Made by a program: the position numbers and the translations under genes. A stretch of 64,000 bases of DNA from Saprospiraceae bacterium (GTDB lineage: Bacteria > Bacteroidota > Bacteroidia > Chitinophagales > Saprospiraceae). Shown one piece after another: positions 1-9,256 of this stretch. The notes below the pieces were generated by a model, which saw nothing but the letters and a program-made list of their open reading frames with translations, searched no databases and was not told where the DNA came from. The stretch lies in the NCBI GenBank assembly GCA_013214355.1, contig JABSSL010000005.1, positions 1-64,000 of the forward strand, read 5' to 3'. Each line of letters begins with the position of its first letter. Within the stretch, counting starts at the first letter, position 1.

Positions 1-1600
1 TTAATTTCCGACCTGCAGCGGTGGTATTATCGCCAATCGGTTGGTCTTCACCAAACCCTTCATAATTCATCCGGGTTTTATTGATACCGTTTGTAGATAG
101 GTAGTTGTAGCAAGAGCGAGCTCGACGCCTAGAAAGATCCAAATTTAGCTTATCATTTCCTCGGCTATCGGTATGTCCCCCAATTTTTAGTGAGTAATAC
201 GGGTATTCGTTTAAAATGTTCGCAATTTCTTCAAGAGTTTTCAAAGAATTTTTCTTTATGACATCACTGCCAGTCTCAAATTCGATCGCCTTGGAGGCAA
301 AGGTAAGGACTTTCTTTGCTTCTTCAGATATATCAGGACAACCTTCATTTGCTTTAAGGCCTGCCAATTCTGGACACTTATCTGCTAAATCTGCAACCCC
401 ATCACGATCTTGATCCGGGCAGCCATTTGCTCCCAAGAGTCCAGGAATATCAGGGCAAAGATCATCACTATCAGGGGTGCCATCTTGGTCGGCATCTGTA
501 AAAAGGCAACCATAACATTCAGCATAGCCGGCTTGATCTGGACAGGAGTCTTCCCAATCCGCAACACCATCTTGATCTGCATCAGGACAGCCATTCAATT
601 CTATTGGACCAGCCATAAAAGGACAGGTATCCTCTCGATCTGCAATTCCATCCTTATCAGAATCAGGGCAGCCATCTGTCGCCTCGGTCCCTGGTTCATC
701 TGGGCATTGATCTAAGATGTCATTGACTAAGTCGCCATCACGATCCGGGCAGCCATTCATAGCCAGGGTACCTTTCTCATCTGGGCAAACATCTTCCAAG
801 TCTTCTACGCCATCTCCGTCACGATCCGGACAACCATAGGCGGAATAACTCCCCGCCACTCGTGGACATTTATCTTCTTTATCGACTATCCCATCATTAT
901 CAGCATCCTTCGCACCAAATCTAAAGGAATAGGTTAAGCCCCCAAAAGTGTACCAGTCATTCTTTTCCGGATTACCAGTATAACTTACACCATCAATATA
1001 GTCACTAAAAGCAGTCCTCAGTCCTAACTCCAAACTAACCACAGCTCTTTTACCCAAATCACGTTTGAGACCAACCCCCATTGGGATACTTACACTGGAT
1101 TGTGTTCCTCCATTAGGTCGATCCTTCTGAATTTTTTCAAACCAAGTTTCACGAGCCGCTGAGGAAATATCAGGTTGCGCATCCCAAAAAGTCATGCCAA
1201 TACCTGCAAAAATATAAGGTGAAAAAATCTTTCGGAACCTGTGGTCTTCTCGGTATCTCTTCTTACCGAATGGTTCCCAAGTGAGGACAAGGCTTGCCTC
1301 AGTTATATCTGTGTCAAAAGAAAAGTTCCTATTTACCACTCTTATACCATCAAAATTACTATCCCTTCCGCTAAGTCTACCACGAATACCTCCTAGACGA
1401 ATTCCCCATTCGTTACCGAATACAAAGGTACCACTCAAGCCGTAAGCAACCTGAGTTTCGTCAAGAAAAGGAAATCGAGTTTCAACCAAGTCTCCTAAAT
1501 AGTTGGCTCCCCCTCCGAAAAAACCTAGCTCAAATTGAGTCTGCGAATTGGCCTTGATTGCCAATAGCAAAATAATTGTGGTGTAGTAATACCTTCTCAT
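1..1600 (-). CDS. OmpA-family outer-membrane protein with TSP3 repeats (3' end cut by window)
   Basis: This is an open frame of 533 codons that runs off the left edge, so its C terminus is missing. The start is the ATG at 1600; the protein opens with a short signal peptide (about residues 1-20, ending near ANSQ). Residues of about 25-230 look like a beta-barrel of the kind placed before TSP3 repeats in Bacteroidota (DUF6089-like). Next come about seven calcium-binding thrombospondin type 3 repeats (motifs such as DRDGDGVEDLEDVCPD), one of which carries an irregular insertion. The visible end is an OmpA peptidoglycan-binding domain (GGHTDSRGNDKLN, then LSRRRA). The likely role is a structural link between outer membrane and peptidoglycan. 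Domain order is read directly; the exact role is family inference. Confidence 0.88.
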   Translation of the reverse strand, partial: MRRYYYTTIILLLAIKANSQTQFELGFFGGGANYLGDLVETRFPFLDETQVAYGLSGTFVFGNEWGIRLGGIRGRLSGRDSNFDGIRVVNRNFSFDTDITEASLVLTWEPFGKKRYREDHRFRKIFSPYIFAGIGMTFWDAQPDISSAARETWFEKIQKDRPNGGTQSSVSIPMGVGLKRDLGKRAVVSLELGLRTAFSDYIDGVSYTGNPEKNDWYTFGGLTYSFRFGAKDADNDGIVDKEDKCPRVAGSYSAYGCPDRDGDGVEDLEDVCPDEKGTLAMNGCPDRDGDLVNDILDQCPDEPGTEATDGCPDSDKDGIADREDTCPFMAGPIELNGCPDADQDGVADWEDSCPDQAGYAECYGCLFTDADQDGTPDSDDLCPDIPGLLGANGCPDQDRDGVADLADKCPELAGLKANEGCPDISEEAKKVLTFASKAIEFETGSDVIKKNSLKTLEEIANILNEYPYYSLKIGGHTDSRGNDKLNLDLSRRRARSCYNYLSTNGINKTRMNYEGFGEDQPIGDNTTAAGRKL

Positions 1601-2062
1601 TTCCAACACTTTTATACCCCAGAATGATTTCTCAAAACAAAAAACGTTCTTAAAGACCATGATCTGCATGCTCTAATTCAATGAAGGCTTTAGATGCTGT
1701 ACACTTTGCCTGCAAGCATTAATAAACCTACGCTATATTGCATTGAGGTAGATCAGCTCCTAGTGAAGCTCATTGAAGTTTTCTCAAGTATGTGATGGGA
1801 ACCGTACTGAAAAAAAGGGGTCAGTGGCGTCCCTTTTAATTTAAGCCTAAAGCGGCTTGGGAGGGCGAAATTATTGTATGTGTATTGGACTCTAAATCTA
1901 TCACTTTATACAAATGTACTAAAAGCCAAGCGATAAAGGGTAAATTATATGAAAAATAACATTCAAATGTAAACCATAAAAAGAAGGCCTAGTGAGATCA
2001 CTAAGGCCTTCTTTACAAAAGTATCAGTAAATTAGGTTAACCACTATTCTTTAAGCGATTGC
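1601..2062. other. Intergenic stretch between ompA-like gene and nrdA
   Basis: No convincing gene is seen in these 462 bases. Two inverted repeats stand out: the strong nrdA terminator at 1981-2014, and a weaker hairpin with arms AAAAGGG (1813-1819) and CCCTTTT (1831-1837). On the minus strand the latter is followed by a run of T and may be a second terminator. The promoter of the OmpA-like gene should lie just right of 1600, but I see no clear TAnnTTTG element there. Confidence 0.5.
1981..2014. terminator. Hairpin terminator after nrdA
   Basis: The arms AAGAAGGCCT-AGTGA and TCACT-A-AGGCCTTCTT form a long stem with one bulged A. T-rich tails are present on both sides. It lies about 50 bases after the nrdA stop codon and so probably ends the nrdBA transcript. 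Confidence 0.8.
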
Positions 2063-4477
2063 TTAACTTCCACACATCAAGCAATCGGGATCATCAAGGT
2101 TACAAACTTGACCTTCAGTATCTCCAAGATCACTTTCTATAATTGGGCCTCCGCCTGCAATTGTGGAAGTCCCTGTATTACCAGACTCGGCAGCAACTGC
2201 TACCTGCTGGGCTTTTTGCTTTACAGTGAATTTAATTGGATCGGTAGCTGCTTTTGATCTCAAATAATACATACCTGTCTTCAATCCTTTTTGCCAAGCA
2301 TAGAAATGCATCGAAGAAAGCTTTCCGAAGTTTGGATTCTCCACAAAAAGGTTCATACTCTGACTTTGACAGATATACGCTCCACGATCCGCTGCCATAT
2401 CGATAATGACCTTCTGACTAAGCTCCCAGACCGTCTTGTACAAATCTTTCAAATCTTGTGGAATATCAGGGAATTCCTGAATAGAGCCATTAGAAGCCAT
2501 TAATCTATGCTTCATCTCATCATTCCACAATCCAAGACGGATAAGATCTTTCAGCAAATGCTTGTTGACAACGATGTACTCACCTGATAATGTTCTACGC
2601 GTGTAGATATTTGAGGTATAAGGTTCGAAACATTCATTGTTTCCGAGGATCTGAGAAGTTGAGGCAGTAGGCATCGGCGCCAATAACAGGCTATTACGCA
2701 AACCGTTTTTCTTGATCTTCTTCTTCAAATCACTCCAATCCCATCTACTTGATGGTTCTACTCCCCACATATCGTACTGGAGCTCTCCTTTACTAGCAGG
2801 AGATCCAGGATAAGATTGGTAGGTGCCTTCTTTTTCTGCTAAAGCATTGGATTCTGATAAGGCCGCGAAGTAAATAGTCTCAAAAATGTCCTTATTCAAT
2901 TGCTTAGCCTCTGGACTATCGAATGGATGACGCATTAAAATAAACGCATCGGCAAGGCCTTGAACACCAATACCAATCGGACGATGTCTCATGTTAGAGT
3001 TTTCCGCCTCTGGAATTGGATAGTAATTAATGTCAATTACTTTGTTAAGGTTTCTGGTAACTACTCTCGAAATCTCGTACAAGCGCTCAAAATCATAGGA
3101 ACCGTCCTCCTTTACAAATTTGCCTAGAGAAATCGAAGCCAAGTTACAGACGGCTACCTCATCAGGTGAGGTGTACTCCATGATTTCTGTACATAGATTA
3201 CTAGATCTAATCGTGCCCAAGTTCTTTTGATTGGATTTACGGTTAGCAGCATCCTTGTATAGGATATATGGTGTACCCGTTTCAATTTGAGATTCCAAAA
3301 TGGCGAACCAAAGATCCTGAGCTTTCACCGTCTTCCGCGCCTTTCCTTCTTGCTCGTATTTGTGGTACAAAGCCTCAAACTCTCCACCGTAAGTATCATA
3401 TAGACCTGGACATTCGTTCGGGCAGAACAAAGACCATTCTGCATTGTCCTTCACTCTTTCCATGAAAAGATCAGAGATCCACATGGCATAGAACAAATCT
3501 CTCGCTCTTAACTCTTCCTTACCATGGTTTTTCTTCAAATCTAGGAATTCAAAAACATCAGCATGCCAAGGTTCCAAGTACACAGCGAAAGCGCCCTTTC
3601 TCTTGCCACCACCTTGATCTACATAACGAGCAGTATCGTTGTATACCCTTAACATTGGGATAATACCATTGGAAGTCCCTCCTGTGCCCTTGATATAACT
3701 GCCTTGGGCTCTGATATTATGGATACTCAGACCGATGCCCCCTGCCGATTGTGAAATTTTGGCACAACGCGATAGCGTCTCAAAAATCCCAGAAATACTA
3801 TCATCAGTCATGCTTAGCAAAAAGCAAGAAGAAAGCTGTGGTTTTGGAGTACCAGCATTAAACAAGGTAGGAGTGGCATGAATAAACCACTTCTCAGACA
3901 TTAAATTATAAGTCTGCACCGCAGATTCGATGTCATCTCCATGAATCCCGATAGCAGCTCGCATCAACATGTGCTGTGGACGTTCCACTACCTCACCATC
4001 CATTCTCAAGAGATAAGAACGTTCAAGTGTTTTGAAGCCGAAAAAATCAAAGCTATAGTCTCGATCATAGATAATTGCCGAGTCTAGGCGATCCTTATGC
4101 TTCCAAACTAGTTTATAAGTATCTTCTCCAATCAAACCAGCCTTTTCTCCTGTCTTCGGATCAATATAGTTGAAAAGCGCTTTTACCGTCTTGGAAAAGG
4201 ACTTATCTGTATTCTTATGAAGGTTCGAAATGGATATGCGTGCGGCCAACAAAGCATAATCGGGATGGGTGGTAGCCATCGTAGCTGCCGTTTCAGCTGC
4301 CAGATTATCCAATTCGGTGGTAGTTACTCCATCGTATAATCCAAGAATAACTTTTTTTGCTATCTCAATATGGCTGACGTAACGCGTGTCCAAGCCATAG
4401 CACAATTTTTTAACTCTAGCGGTGATTTTGTCAAAACTTACATCTTCCCGCTTACCGGAGCGTTTTACTACTTGCAT
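2063..4477 (-). CDS. nrdA: Ribonucleoside-diphosphate reductase, class Ia, alpha (large) subunit
   Basis: NrdA reduces ribonucleoside diphosphates to deoxy forms in the cytoplasm, with NrdB providing the tyrosyl radical. The 804-residue protein begins with an ATP-cone allosteric domain (about residues 1-95; VVKRSGKRE). The catalytic cysteines are all visible: C218 (QLSSCFLL), C429 in SSNLCTEIM with N427 and E431, and C444 in VAVCNLASI. The radical-transfer tyrosine pair is in GMYYLR. The C-terminal tail carries the swinging thiols C799 and C802 (CLMCGS), which accept electrons from thioredoxin or glutaredoxin. It lies 32 bases downstream of nrdB on the same strand, a two-gene operon in the order B-A. 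Length and all key residues are normal for an active enzyme. Confidence 0.97.
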   Translation of the reverse strand: MQVVKRSGKREDVSFDKITARVKKLCYGLDTRYVSHIEIAKKVILGLYDGVTTTELDNLAAETAATMATTHPDYALLAARISISNLHKNTDKSFSKTVKALFNYIDPKTGEKAGLIGEDTYKLVWKHKDRLDSAIIYDRDYSFDFFGFKTLERSYLLRMDGEVVERPQHMLMRAAIGIHGDDIESAVQTYNLMSEKWFIHATPTLFNAGTPKPQLSSCFLLSMTDDSISGIFETLSRCAKISQSAGGIGLSIHNIRAQGSYIKGTGGTSNGIIPMLRVYNDTARYVDQGGGKRKGAFAVYLEPWHADVFEFLDLKKNHGKEELRARDLFYAMWISDLFMERVKDNAEWSLFCPNECPGLYDTYGGEFEALYHKYEQEGKARKTVKAQDLWFAILESQIETGTPYILYKDAANRKSNQKNLGTIRSSNLCTEIMEYTSPDEVAVCNLASISLGKFVKEDGSYDFERLYEISRVVTRNLNKVIDINYYPIPEAENSNMRHRPIGIGVQGLADAFILMRHPFDSPEAKQLNKDIFETIYFAALSESNALAEKEGTYQSYPGSPASKGELQYDMWGVEPSSRWDWSDLKKKIKKNGLRNSLLLAPMPTASTSQILGNNECFEPYTSNIYTRRTLSGEYIVVNKHLLKDLIRLGLWNDEMKHRLMASNGSIQEFPDIPQDLKDLYKTVWELSQKVIIDMAADRGAYICQSQSMNLFVENPNFGKLSSMHFYAWQKGLKTGMYYLRSKAATDPIKFTVKQKAQQVAVAAESGNTGTSTIAGGGPIIESDLGDTEGQVCNLDDPDCLMCGS

Positions 4478-4509
4478 AAAAAGTGTCTTTGAAGGTTAAA
4501 TGTTTGTGG

Positions 4510-5487
4510 TTAGAAGTCTTCGTCAAGGGTAAATACTTGCTTCTCGCGATCCGTCATCACACCAGATTTTTGGTAATCTCCGACTCTCTTCTCGAAGAAG
4601 TTTGTTTTGCCCTGTAGAGATATCATATCCATCCAAGGGAATGGATTTTCTACATTGAATATCTTTTCTTGTTGTAAAGCAGCCAATAGGCGATCAGCAA
4701 CGAATTCGATGTATTGACACATCAGATCGGAATTCATCCCAATTAGATTCACTGGCAGTGCGTCCGAAACGAATTCCTTCTCAATTTCTACCGCGTCAGA
4801 TATAATGGTTCTGATCGTATCTTTTGAAAGCTTATTTTGTATATGGTTATTGTACAGGAGACAAGCAAAATCACAATGCATACCCTCATCACGAGAGATC
4901 AGTTCATTAGAGAAGGATAAGCCGGGCATTAAACCTCTCTTTTTCAACCAGAAGATCGAACAGAAAGAGCCAGAAAAGAAAATTCCTTCCACCGCTGCAA
5001 ATGCAATCAATCGCTCAGCAAAGGAAGCCTCATCGATCCACCGCAGTGCCCATTCTGCCTTCTTCTTCACACAATCCATAGTTTCGATTGCATTGAAGAG
5101 ATAGTCCTTCTCTTTTGTGTCATTGATGTAGGTATCAATTAATAGAGAATAAGTCTCAGAATGAATGTTTTCCATCATTATCTGAAACCCATAGAAGAAC
5201 TTCGCCTCAGTATATTGCACCTCACTAACAAAATTCTCTGCTAGGTTTTCATTCACTATCCCGTCACTAGCAGCAAAGAAAGCCAAGACATGCTTTACAA
5301 AGTGTCTTTCATCGTCATTCAATTTATTGCTCCAATCCGTAAGATCTTGTGATAGATCTATTTCTTCCGCAGTCCAAAAACTAGCCTCAGATTTTTTGTA
5401 GAACTGCCATATATCATCATGTACAATCGGGAATAGCACAAATCTATTGGGGTTTTCCTCCAAAATGGGCTCCAAATTCTTACTCAT
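4510..5487 (-). CDS. nrdB: Ribonucleoside-diphosphate reductase, class Ia, beta (small) subunit
   Basis: NrdB houses the di-iron (or similar) centre and the stable tyrosyl radical used by NrdA. In the 325-residue protein the first metal ligand is D75 (AASDGIVNE). E106 and H109 follow in [10 protein letters not shown], with the radical tyrosine at Y113, the same spacing as E115/H118/Y122 in the E. coli enzyme. The second ligand set is in [14 protein letters not shown]. The presence of the tyrosine argues against a class Ic (radical-free) subunit. The start is ATG at 5487 without an evident Shine-Dalgarno site, usual for Bacteroidota. It is the first gene of the nrdBA operon, and the 420 bases upstream contain several DnaA boxes. 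Confidence 0.97.
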   Translation of the reverse strand: MSKNLEPILEENPNRFVLFPIVHDDIWQFYKKSEASFWTAEEIDLSQDLTDWSNKLNDDERHFVKHVLAFFAASDGIVNENLAENFVSEVQYTEAKFFYGFQIMMENIHSETYSLLIDTYINDTKEKDYLFNAIETMDCVKKKAEWALRWIDEASFAERLIAFAAVEGIFFSGSFCSIFWLKKRGLMPGLSFSNELISRDEGMHCDFACLLYNNHIQNKLSKDTIRTIISDAVEIEKEFVSDALPVNLIGMNSDLMCQYIEFVADRLLAALQQEKIFNVENPFPWMDMISLQGKTNFFEKRVGDYQKSGVMTDREKQVFTLDEDF

Positions 5488-5906
5488 CTCAATAAAAATT
5501 TAAAATGGTTCACTTAGAATATAACTGTTAAATAAGGTGCAGAAAGGGGGAGGTCAGGCAACACAAGTTTAGAGCTTTTGCGAGTTACTTCTCTCGAAAA
5601 GCAAATTTTAATTTAGGCCTGTAAAAATTAAGGATTTCCCTTCTTTTGTAATGTCTAAGTAACTATGTTTTCTCGTATTCTATCCACTGATATTTTGTCA
5701 CCACTAAAGTAATAAAAAGGAGTACTGAAAACCGCCGAAGTTATCCACATAATGTGGATAACTATTTTAACAAATTGTAAATCAACCACTTAAAAGCAAA
5801 TCGTTTTTTTCCACAATGTGGATAACTTTATGTGGATAACTGACGTCTTATCAGCAAATAAGTGAGCATTAACATAAAATTAATGTATAAATAACATGAA
5901 AATCAG
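5488..5906. other. nrdB-corA intergenic region, AT-rich, with DnaA boxes
   Basis: No gene is seen in these 419 bases. The half nearer corA holds the DnaA-box cluster listed separately (5740-5839), embedded in AT-rich DNA. The half nearer nrdB should contain the nrdBA promoter, but I cannot point to a clean TAnnTTTG element. No NrdR-box pair is obvious by eye. Confidence 0.6.
5740..5839. promoter_or_regulatory. Cluster of five DnaA-box sequences
   Basis: Four exact copies of the consensus DnaA box are present. One is TTATCCACA on the plus strand at 5741-5749; three are the complement TGTGGATAA at 5753-5761, 5817-5825 and 5831-5839. A relaxed match TTTTCCACA sits at 5807-5815. The first two form a perfect inverted repeat with a 3-base spacer (arms 5740-5749 and 5753-5762). 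The 5807 and 5817 boxes are likewise head to head, with a 1-base spacer. In E. coli nrdAB transcription is controlled by DnaA boxes upstream of the promoter, so control of nrdBA is the simplest reading. A replication origin or a DnaA-titration site is the alternative. Confidence 0.75.
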
Positions 5907-6854
5907 CTAAAAAAGTCGCTTACGCTGGAAGTACCAAGCTACCAACAAACTACTTAAAACAGATGCAATAATAATACCATATACAGTGAAGCCACTGTCC
6001 ATAAATGGAATTGGTACATTCATCCCGTAAAAGCTGGCGATTAAAGTCGGTACCATCAAGATAATGGTAATTAAGGTGAGTCTTCTGATGGTGAGATTCA
6101 GGTTATTGGAGATGATTGATCCATAGGCATCCATGGTGCCATTCAAGATATTGGTATACACATTTGCCATTTCCAATGCCTGACTATTGTCAATGATAAT
6201 GTCTTCAAACTGATCCGATTTATCCTCATCTTCTCGGATGCCTAAATAGTCTGAACGCTTCATCTTCATCTTCAATAGCTCATTAGAACTTAATGAGTTC
6301 ATGAAATACACCAAGCTCTTTTCTATACTCAATAGTTCTTTCAGCTCTTTATTCCGGCTAGAATCGTATAACTCTTTTTCAATCAGATTTCGCTTTAAGT
6401 TGAGTTTCTTCAAACAAGTTAGATAACGATAAACAGTCTGTTCCAATATTTGAATCACAAATAGAGACTCATCTGCAGGATCAAAGTGCTTTACTTTATT
6501 GTCTAAGAATAGCTGGAGGACAGGATTTTCATAAGATGAAATGGTGATGATATGATCTAAGGTTAGGATGATACCGATAGGGACCGTAATGTAGATGGCA
6601 TCATTCTCCTCTTCAGACTCATTCAAGATTGGGGTATTGACCACAATTAATCGGACATCATCCTCCCTTTCGTAGCGGGAACGCTCGTCGATATCCAGTG
6701 AATCAATCAAGAAATCTAGAGGAATAAAGAAACGTTGTGCAATCTCTTCTAATTCTTCCTGGCTAAAAGGGGGGGAGATATTGATCCAGCATGATGCTTG
6801 GGGCTCTTCTAACTCCTTCAGTCTCCGATCAGCCTTGGCATAATACTGTATCAT
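5907..6854 (-). CDS. corA: CorA-family magnesium/cobalt transport protein
   Basis: CorA proteins are homopentameric inner-membrane channels for Mg2+ (and Co2+). The 315-residue sequence has the expected plan: a large acidic cytoplasmic N-terminal domain, a long helical stalk (about residues 160-245), and two C-terminal membrane helices. The signature YGMN loop lies between them (GMN at about 277-279, then VPIPF). The C terminus is basic (FQRKRLF), placing it in the cytoplasm. The gene stands alone, with a TATGTTTG element 56-63 bases before its ATG. Mg2+ selectivity is inferred from the family, not shown by the sequence. Confidence 0.93.
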   Translation of the reverse strand: MIQYYAKADRRLKELEEPQASCWINISPPFSQEELEEIAQRFFIPLDFLIDSLDIDERSRYEREDDVRLIVVNTPILNESEEENDAIYITVPIGIILTLDHIITISSYENPVLQLFLDNKVKHFDPADESLFVIQILEQTVYRYLTCLKKLNLKRNLIEKELYDSSRNKELKELLSIEKSLVYFMNSLSSNELLKMKMKRSDYLGIREDEDKSDQFEDIIIDNSQALEMANVYTNILNGTMDAYGSIISNNLNLTIRRLTLITIILMVPTLIASFYGMNVPIPFMDSGFTVYGIIIASVLSSLLVAWYFQRKRLF

Positions 6855-6909
6855 TGCCTTACTCTTTGTTTGCTAGAAATGTAAATTAAAGGCCTTTCAA
6901 GCAGCCCGA

Positions 6910-6917
6910 CAAACATA
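6910..6917 (-). promoter_or_regulatory. Possible -7 promoter element for corA
   Basis: On the minus strand this reads TATGTTTG, matching the Bacteroidota -7 consensus TAnnTTTG. It lies about 56 bases upstream of the corA start. I do not see a well-spaced -33 TTTG partner, so this remains tentative. Confidence 0.4.
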
Positions 6918-6937
6918 CAACTTAAACAGCTATCTTC

Positions 6938-7630
6938 CTAGCCTAGTTTCACAAGCTGATCTATGAAATACTCATACTCCGAAATATCCTGCAAGGTTGC
7001 AGTCCCCCACCGGGGAGGATGCCCGTTTTGTAAACGATAATAATCCATCACAATATCCGCCTGCTGTTCAAAATTAAAGGCTGAAAGTTTTCCTCCCGCT
7101 CTTCTCACCTGAGCCAATTCTGTCCACCCCCCATAATCATACCCTTCTGCCCTCTGTGCAAGGAGTGCTTTAGCTATATATAAAGCTCCAAATCTTTCAT
7201 ACTGCCAAACGTGTACCAATTCATGAATCAAGGTATCATTTCTCATCGTCCCCCAGCTGTTAATGGTATAAAAACTCACATAACAGAACTGATATTGTTT
7301 AGGGCCAAGCCAAGCACGCCCGTCGATTCGAACCCGCCGATAATTGATGGTGTCCGCAAAAATAGACTGGGCTTGTGCTATCTCTTCTTTTCGCAAAGGT
7401 CTTATTTCTCTCTTTGATAAAGCGCTAAGACCTTCATACAATTCAACAATTCCTAACAAATCTAATATCAACAATAATCCCCCAAACCACCACCATGGAA
7501 TAAGCCTTACTTGAACGTTCAAGGAAAGTAAATCTTTCGTCCCTTCCAGAAAATATCGCAGGGCTCTACCACATCGAATCGGAAGTTTCTGAATGAAATC
7601 TTTTGCTAACTGTCCTAGGTACAACAACAT
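6938..7630 (-). CDS. HEXXH-motif putative zinc metalloprotein
   Basis: I do not recognise a named family. The protein has a hydrophobic segment (about residues 47-66) that probably anchors it to the membrane. A zinc-protease signature HELVHVWQ follows at about residues 136-143, and further on EQQADIVMDYY could supply the third metal ligand. This arrangement resembles DUF4157-like and related peptidase-like proteins. The frame is open from a GTG at 7633, but the ATG at 7630 is preferred. It starts 3 bases after the stop codon of the upstream LolC/E-type permease gene, so the two are almost certainly translated from one mRNA. Proteolytic activity is inference. Confidence 0.6.
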   Translation of the reverse strand: MLLYLGQLAKDFIQKLPIRCGRALRYFLEGTKDLLSLNVQVRLIPWWWFGGLLLILDLLGIVELYEGLSALSKREIRPLRKEEIAQAQSIFADTINYRRVRIDGRAWLGPKQYQFCYVSFYTINSWGTMRNDTLIHELVHVWQYERFGALYIAKALLAQRAEGYDYGGWTELAQVRRAGGKLSAFNFEQQADIVMDYYRLQNGHPPRWGTATLQDISEYEYFIDQLVKLG

Positions 7631-7633
7631 CAC

Positions 7634-8929
7634 TTACTTGAATCGGATGGCTTGCACCGGAGTAATTCTAGTGACCAAGTAGGAAGGAATCACCAGAAAC
7701 AATAAAGTAACCAGAAGGGTTCCAATATTTAAAAGTAGTACTGTCCACAGGTTTAACTCTACCGGTGCTACGGAAAGATAATAGTCCGCCTCGGAAAGCT
7801 TTATAAATTCGAATTTCTCTTGAAAATAACAAAGGCCTATCCCGATGAGGTTCCCCCAGAATAATCCAACGCCGATAATGAGGCCAGCATGGTACAAGAA
7901 AATTCGTCTTATTTTCCAATTACTCGCTCCAAGTGCTTTCAAGATTCCAACCATATTCGTTCTTTCCAAAATTAGGATCAATAGTGCTGTCACCATATTA
8001 ATAATAGCAACAATCACCATCAGTCCTAAAATCACGATCTCGTTAATGTCTTGAAGATCTAACCAATTGAATATCTCCTGGCGTTTTTGACGTATAGGCT
8101 CAGCATAAAGATTATGAGGGAGTTTTTCCATATAGATATACTCCGCCATCTTCACCATATCATCTATGTCATCTAAGTAGACTTCAAAGCCACTTACTTC
8201 ATCCTCCTTCCATTTCATTAACCGCTGTATTTGCCTAATATCGATTAGTGCAAATTGTCTATCATATTCCTCCAGCCCTGTTTTGTAGATACCCGCCACA
8301 TAGAACTTAAGTTTAATCGGTTCTTTATCGACGATGAAGTTGACGATAAATGAATCCTGAACCCCCACTTGAAGTCGAGTGGCGGTCTGTTTAGAGATCA
8401 ATATTTCCCTACTTCTGGTTGAATCCGGCAATTCCAGCTTTCTCCCCTCCTGCAAATACTGATCCATGAATTGCCAATCAAAATCCTGACCAATGCCCTT
8501 CAAAAAAATCCCCTCCATTTCTCGCTTAACGGTGATGATCCCAGGCATAATGGCAAACGTCTGGATATGACGAACTCCGCCTTTACTTGGTTCTAAGCGT
8601 TCTTTCCCCTCTCCCATCCATTCTTCGTAGACGAGAAAATCAACCTGCTTAATTGTATCTAGATATGGATAGAAGTCTTGATTTTTACTGATGGGATTTA
8701 CCTCCATCAAACTTTGGTTCATGGCGGGTTCGGTGATGTGAATATGACCCCAAAAACCAAATATCTTCTCACTAATTTCTTTCTTAAACCCAGTCACCAA
8801 GGCATTGGTAATAATCATTACGGAAAGACTAATGGCTACCGCCACCATCGCAATGCGAATGATTAATCGGGTAAAAGATTTCTGGCCAGCTCCAGCCACT
8901 TTCCGTGCTATGAAATATTCTATATTCAT
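7634..8929 (-). CDS. LolC/LolE-type ABC transporter permease (FtsX family)
   Basis: The 431-residue protein has the MacB/LolCE plan. An N-terminal membrane helix (about 24-47) follows the motif FIARKVAGAGQKSF. A large periplasmic domain comes next, and then three C-terminal FtsX-type helices (about 294-318, 345-365 and 395-420). The loop RTNMVGILKALGASNW between helices is typical of lipoprotein-releasing permeases that couple to an ATPase through this cytoplasmic stretch. It probably extracts lipoproteins from the inner membrane. No LolD ATPase gene is adjacent, which is common in Bacteroidota. The gene is directly followed by the HEXXH protein gene with no real gap. Confidence 0.85.
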   Translation of the reverse strand: MNIEYFIARKVAGAGQKSFTRLIIRIAMVAVAISLSVMIITNALVTGFKKEISEKIFGFWGHIHITEPAMNQSLMEVNPISKNQDFYPYLDTIKQVDFLVYEEWMGEGKERLEPSKGGVRHIQTFAIMPGIITVKREMEGIFLKGIGQDFDWQFMDQYLQEGRKLELPDSTRSREILISKQTATRLQVGVQDSFIVNFIVDKEPIKLKFYVAGIYKTGLEEYDRQFALIDIRQIQRLMKWKEDEVSGFEVYLDDIDDMVKMAEYIYMEKLPHNLYAEPIRQKRQEIFNWLDLQDINEIVILGLMVIVAIINMVTALLILILERTNMVGILKALGASNWKIRRIFLYHAGLIIGVGLFWGNLIGIGLCYFQEKFEFIKLSEADYYLSVAPVELNLWTVLLLNIGTLLVTLLFLVIPSYLVTRITPVQAIRFK

Positions 8930-9256
8930 CTTCTAGGTAAAAGCATCGCAAATTTAGACTTCTTACTGATTAAGTGTACATATGGATGCTTCCTTTTGCA
9001 AGAAAAGTTGCTTTTTCATCATCAGATAGCGCATACATTGTTTTCTACTTGAATCTGATTAAAATATATTGCCTTGAAACAATCCAATTCCATTACAACA
9101 GGCTAAGAAGTGCTGCCTATTTAAAACTCAAATCTAGCTCTGCGTATTTTGTATTTAGCAATATCCCCAAAAAAAGTATTTTTGTGGCCAATTACAGGGA
9201 GCATGGAACTTTCCCTGAATTTAGACAATTGACTGATATAGATAAAACTCAAGATA
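8930..9256. other. Divergent intergenic region upstream of tyrS
   Basis: These 327 bases separate the minus-strand LolC/E-type gene from tyrS. The sequence is AT-rich and contains a good -7 element (TATTTTTG, 9177-9184) for tyrS. No T-box stem, tRNA or small gene is visible; the plus-strand frame running through it has no recognisable features. Confidence 0.5.
9177..9184 (+). promoter_or_regulatory. Possible -7 promoter element for tyrS
   Basis: TATTTTTG matches TAnnTTTG and lies about 73 bases before the tyrS ATG. A TTTTG sequence upstream is about 25 bases away, a little farther than the usual spacing of the -33 element. Confidence 0.45.

Noticed and set aside
410-715. A 101-codon plus-strand frame opposite the TSP3 repeats
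   Set aside because: It is an antisense shadow of the repetitive OmpA gene, without its own features.
5740-5839. Assigning the DnaA-box cluster as the chromosomal origin
   Set aside because: Gene orientation does not switch here, dnaA is not adjacent and skew cannot be computed; control of nrdBA is the simpler reading.
7310-7345. T-arm-like sequence (GGGTTCGAATC) on the minus strand, suggesting a tRNA
   Set aside because: It lies inside a conserved coding frame (RRVRIDGRAW) and no acceptor, D or anticodon arms are present around it.
8930-9256. T-box riboswitch upstream of tyrS
   Set aside because: No T-box sequence, stem or terminator is visible, and T-boxes are rare in this phylum.
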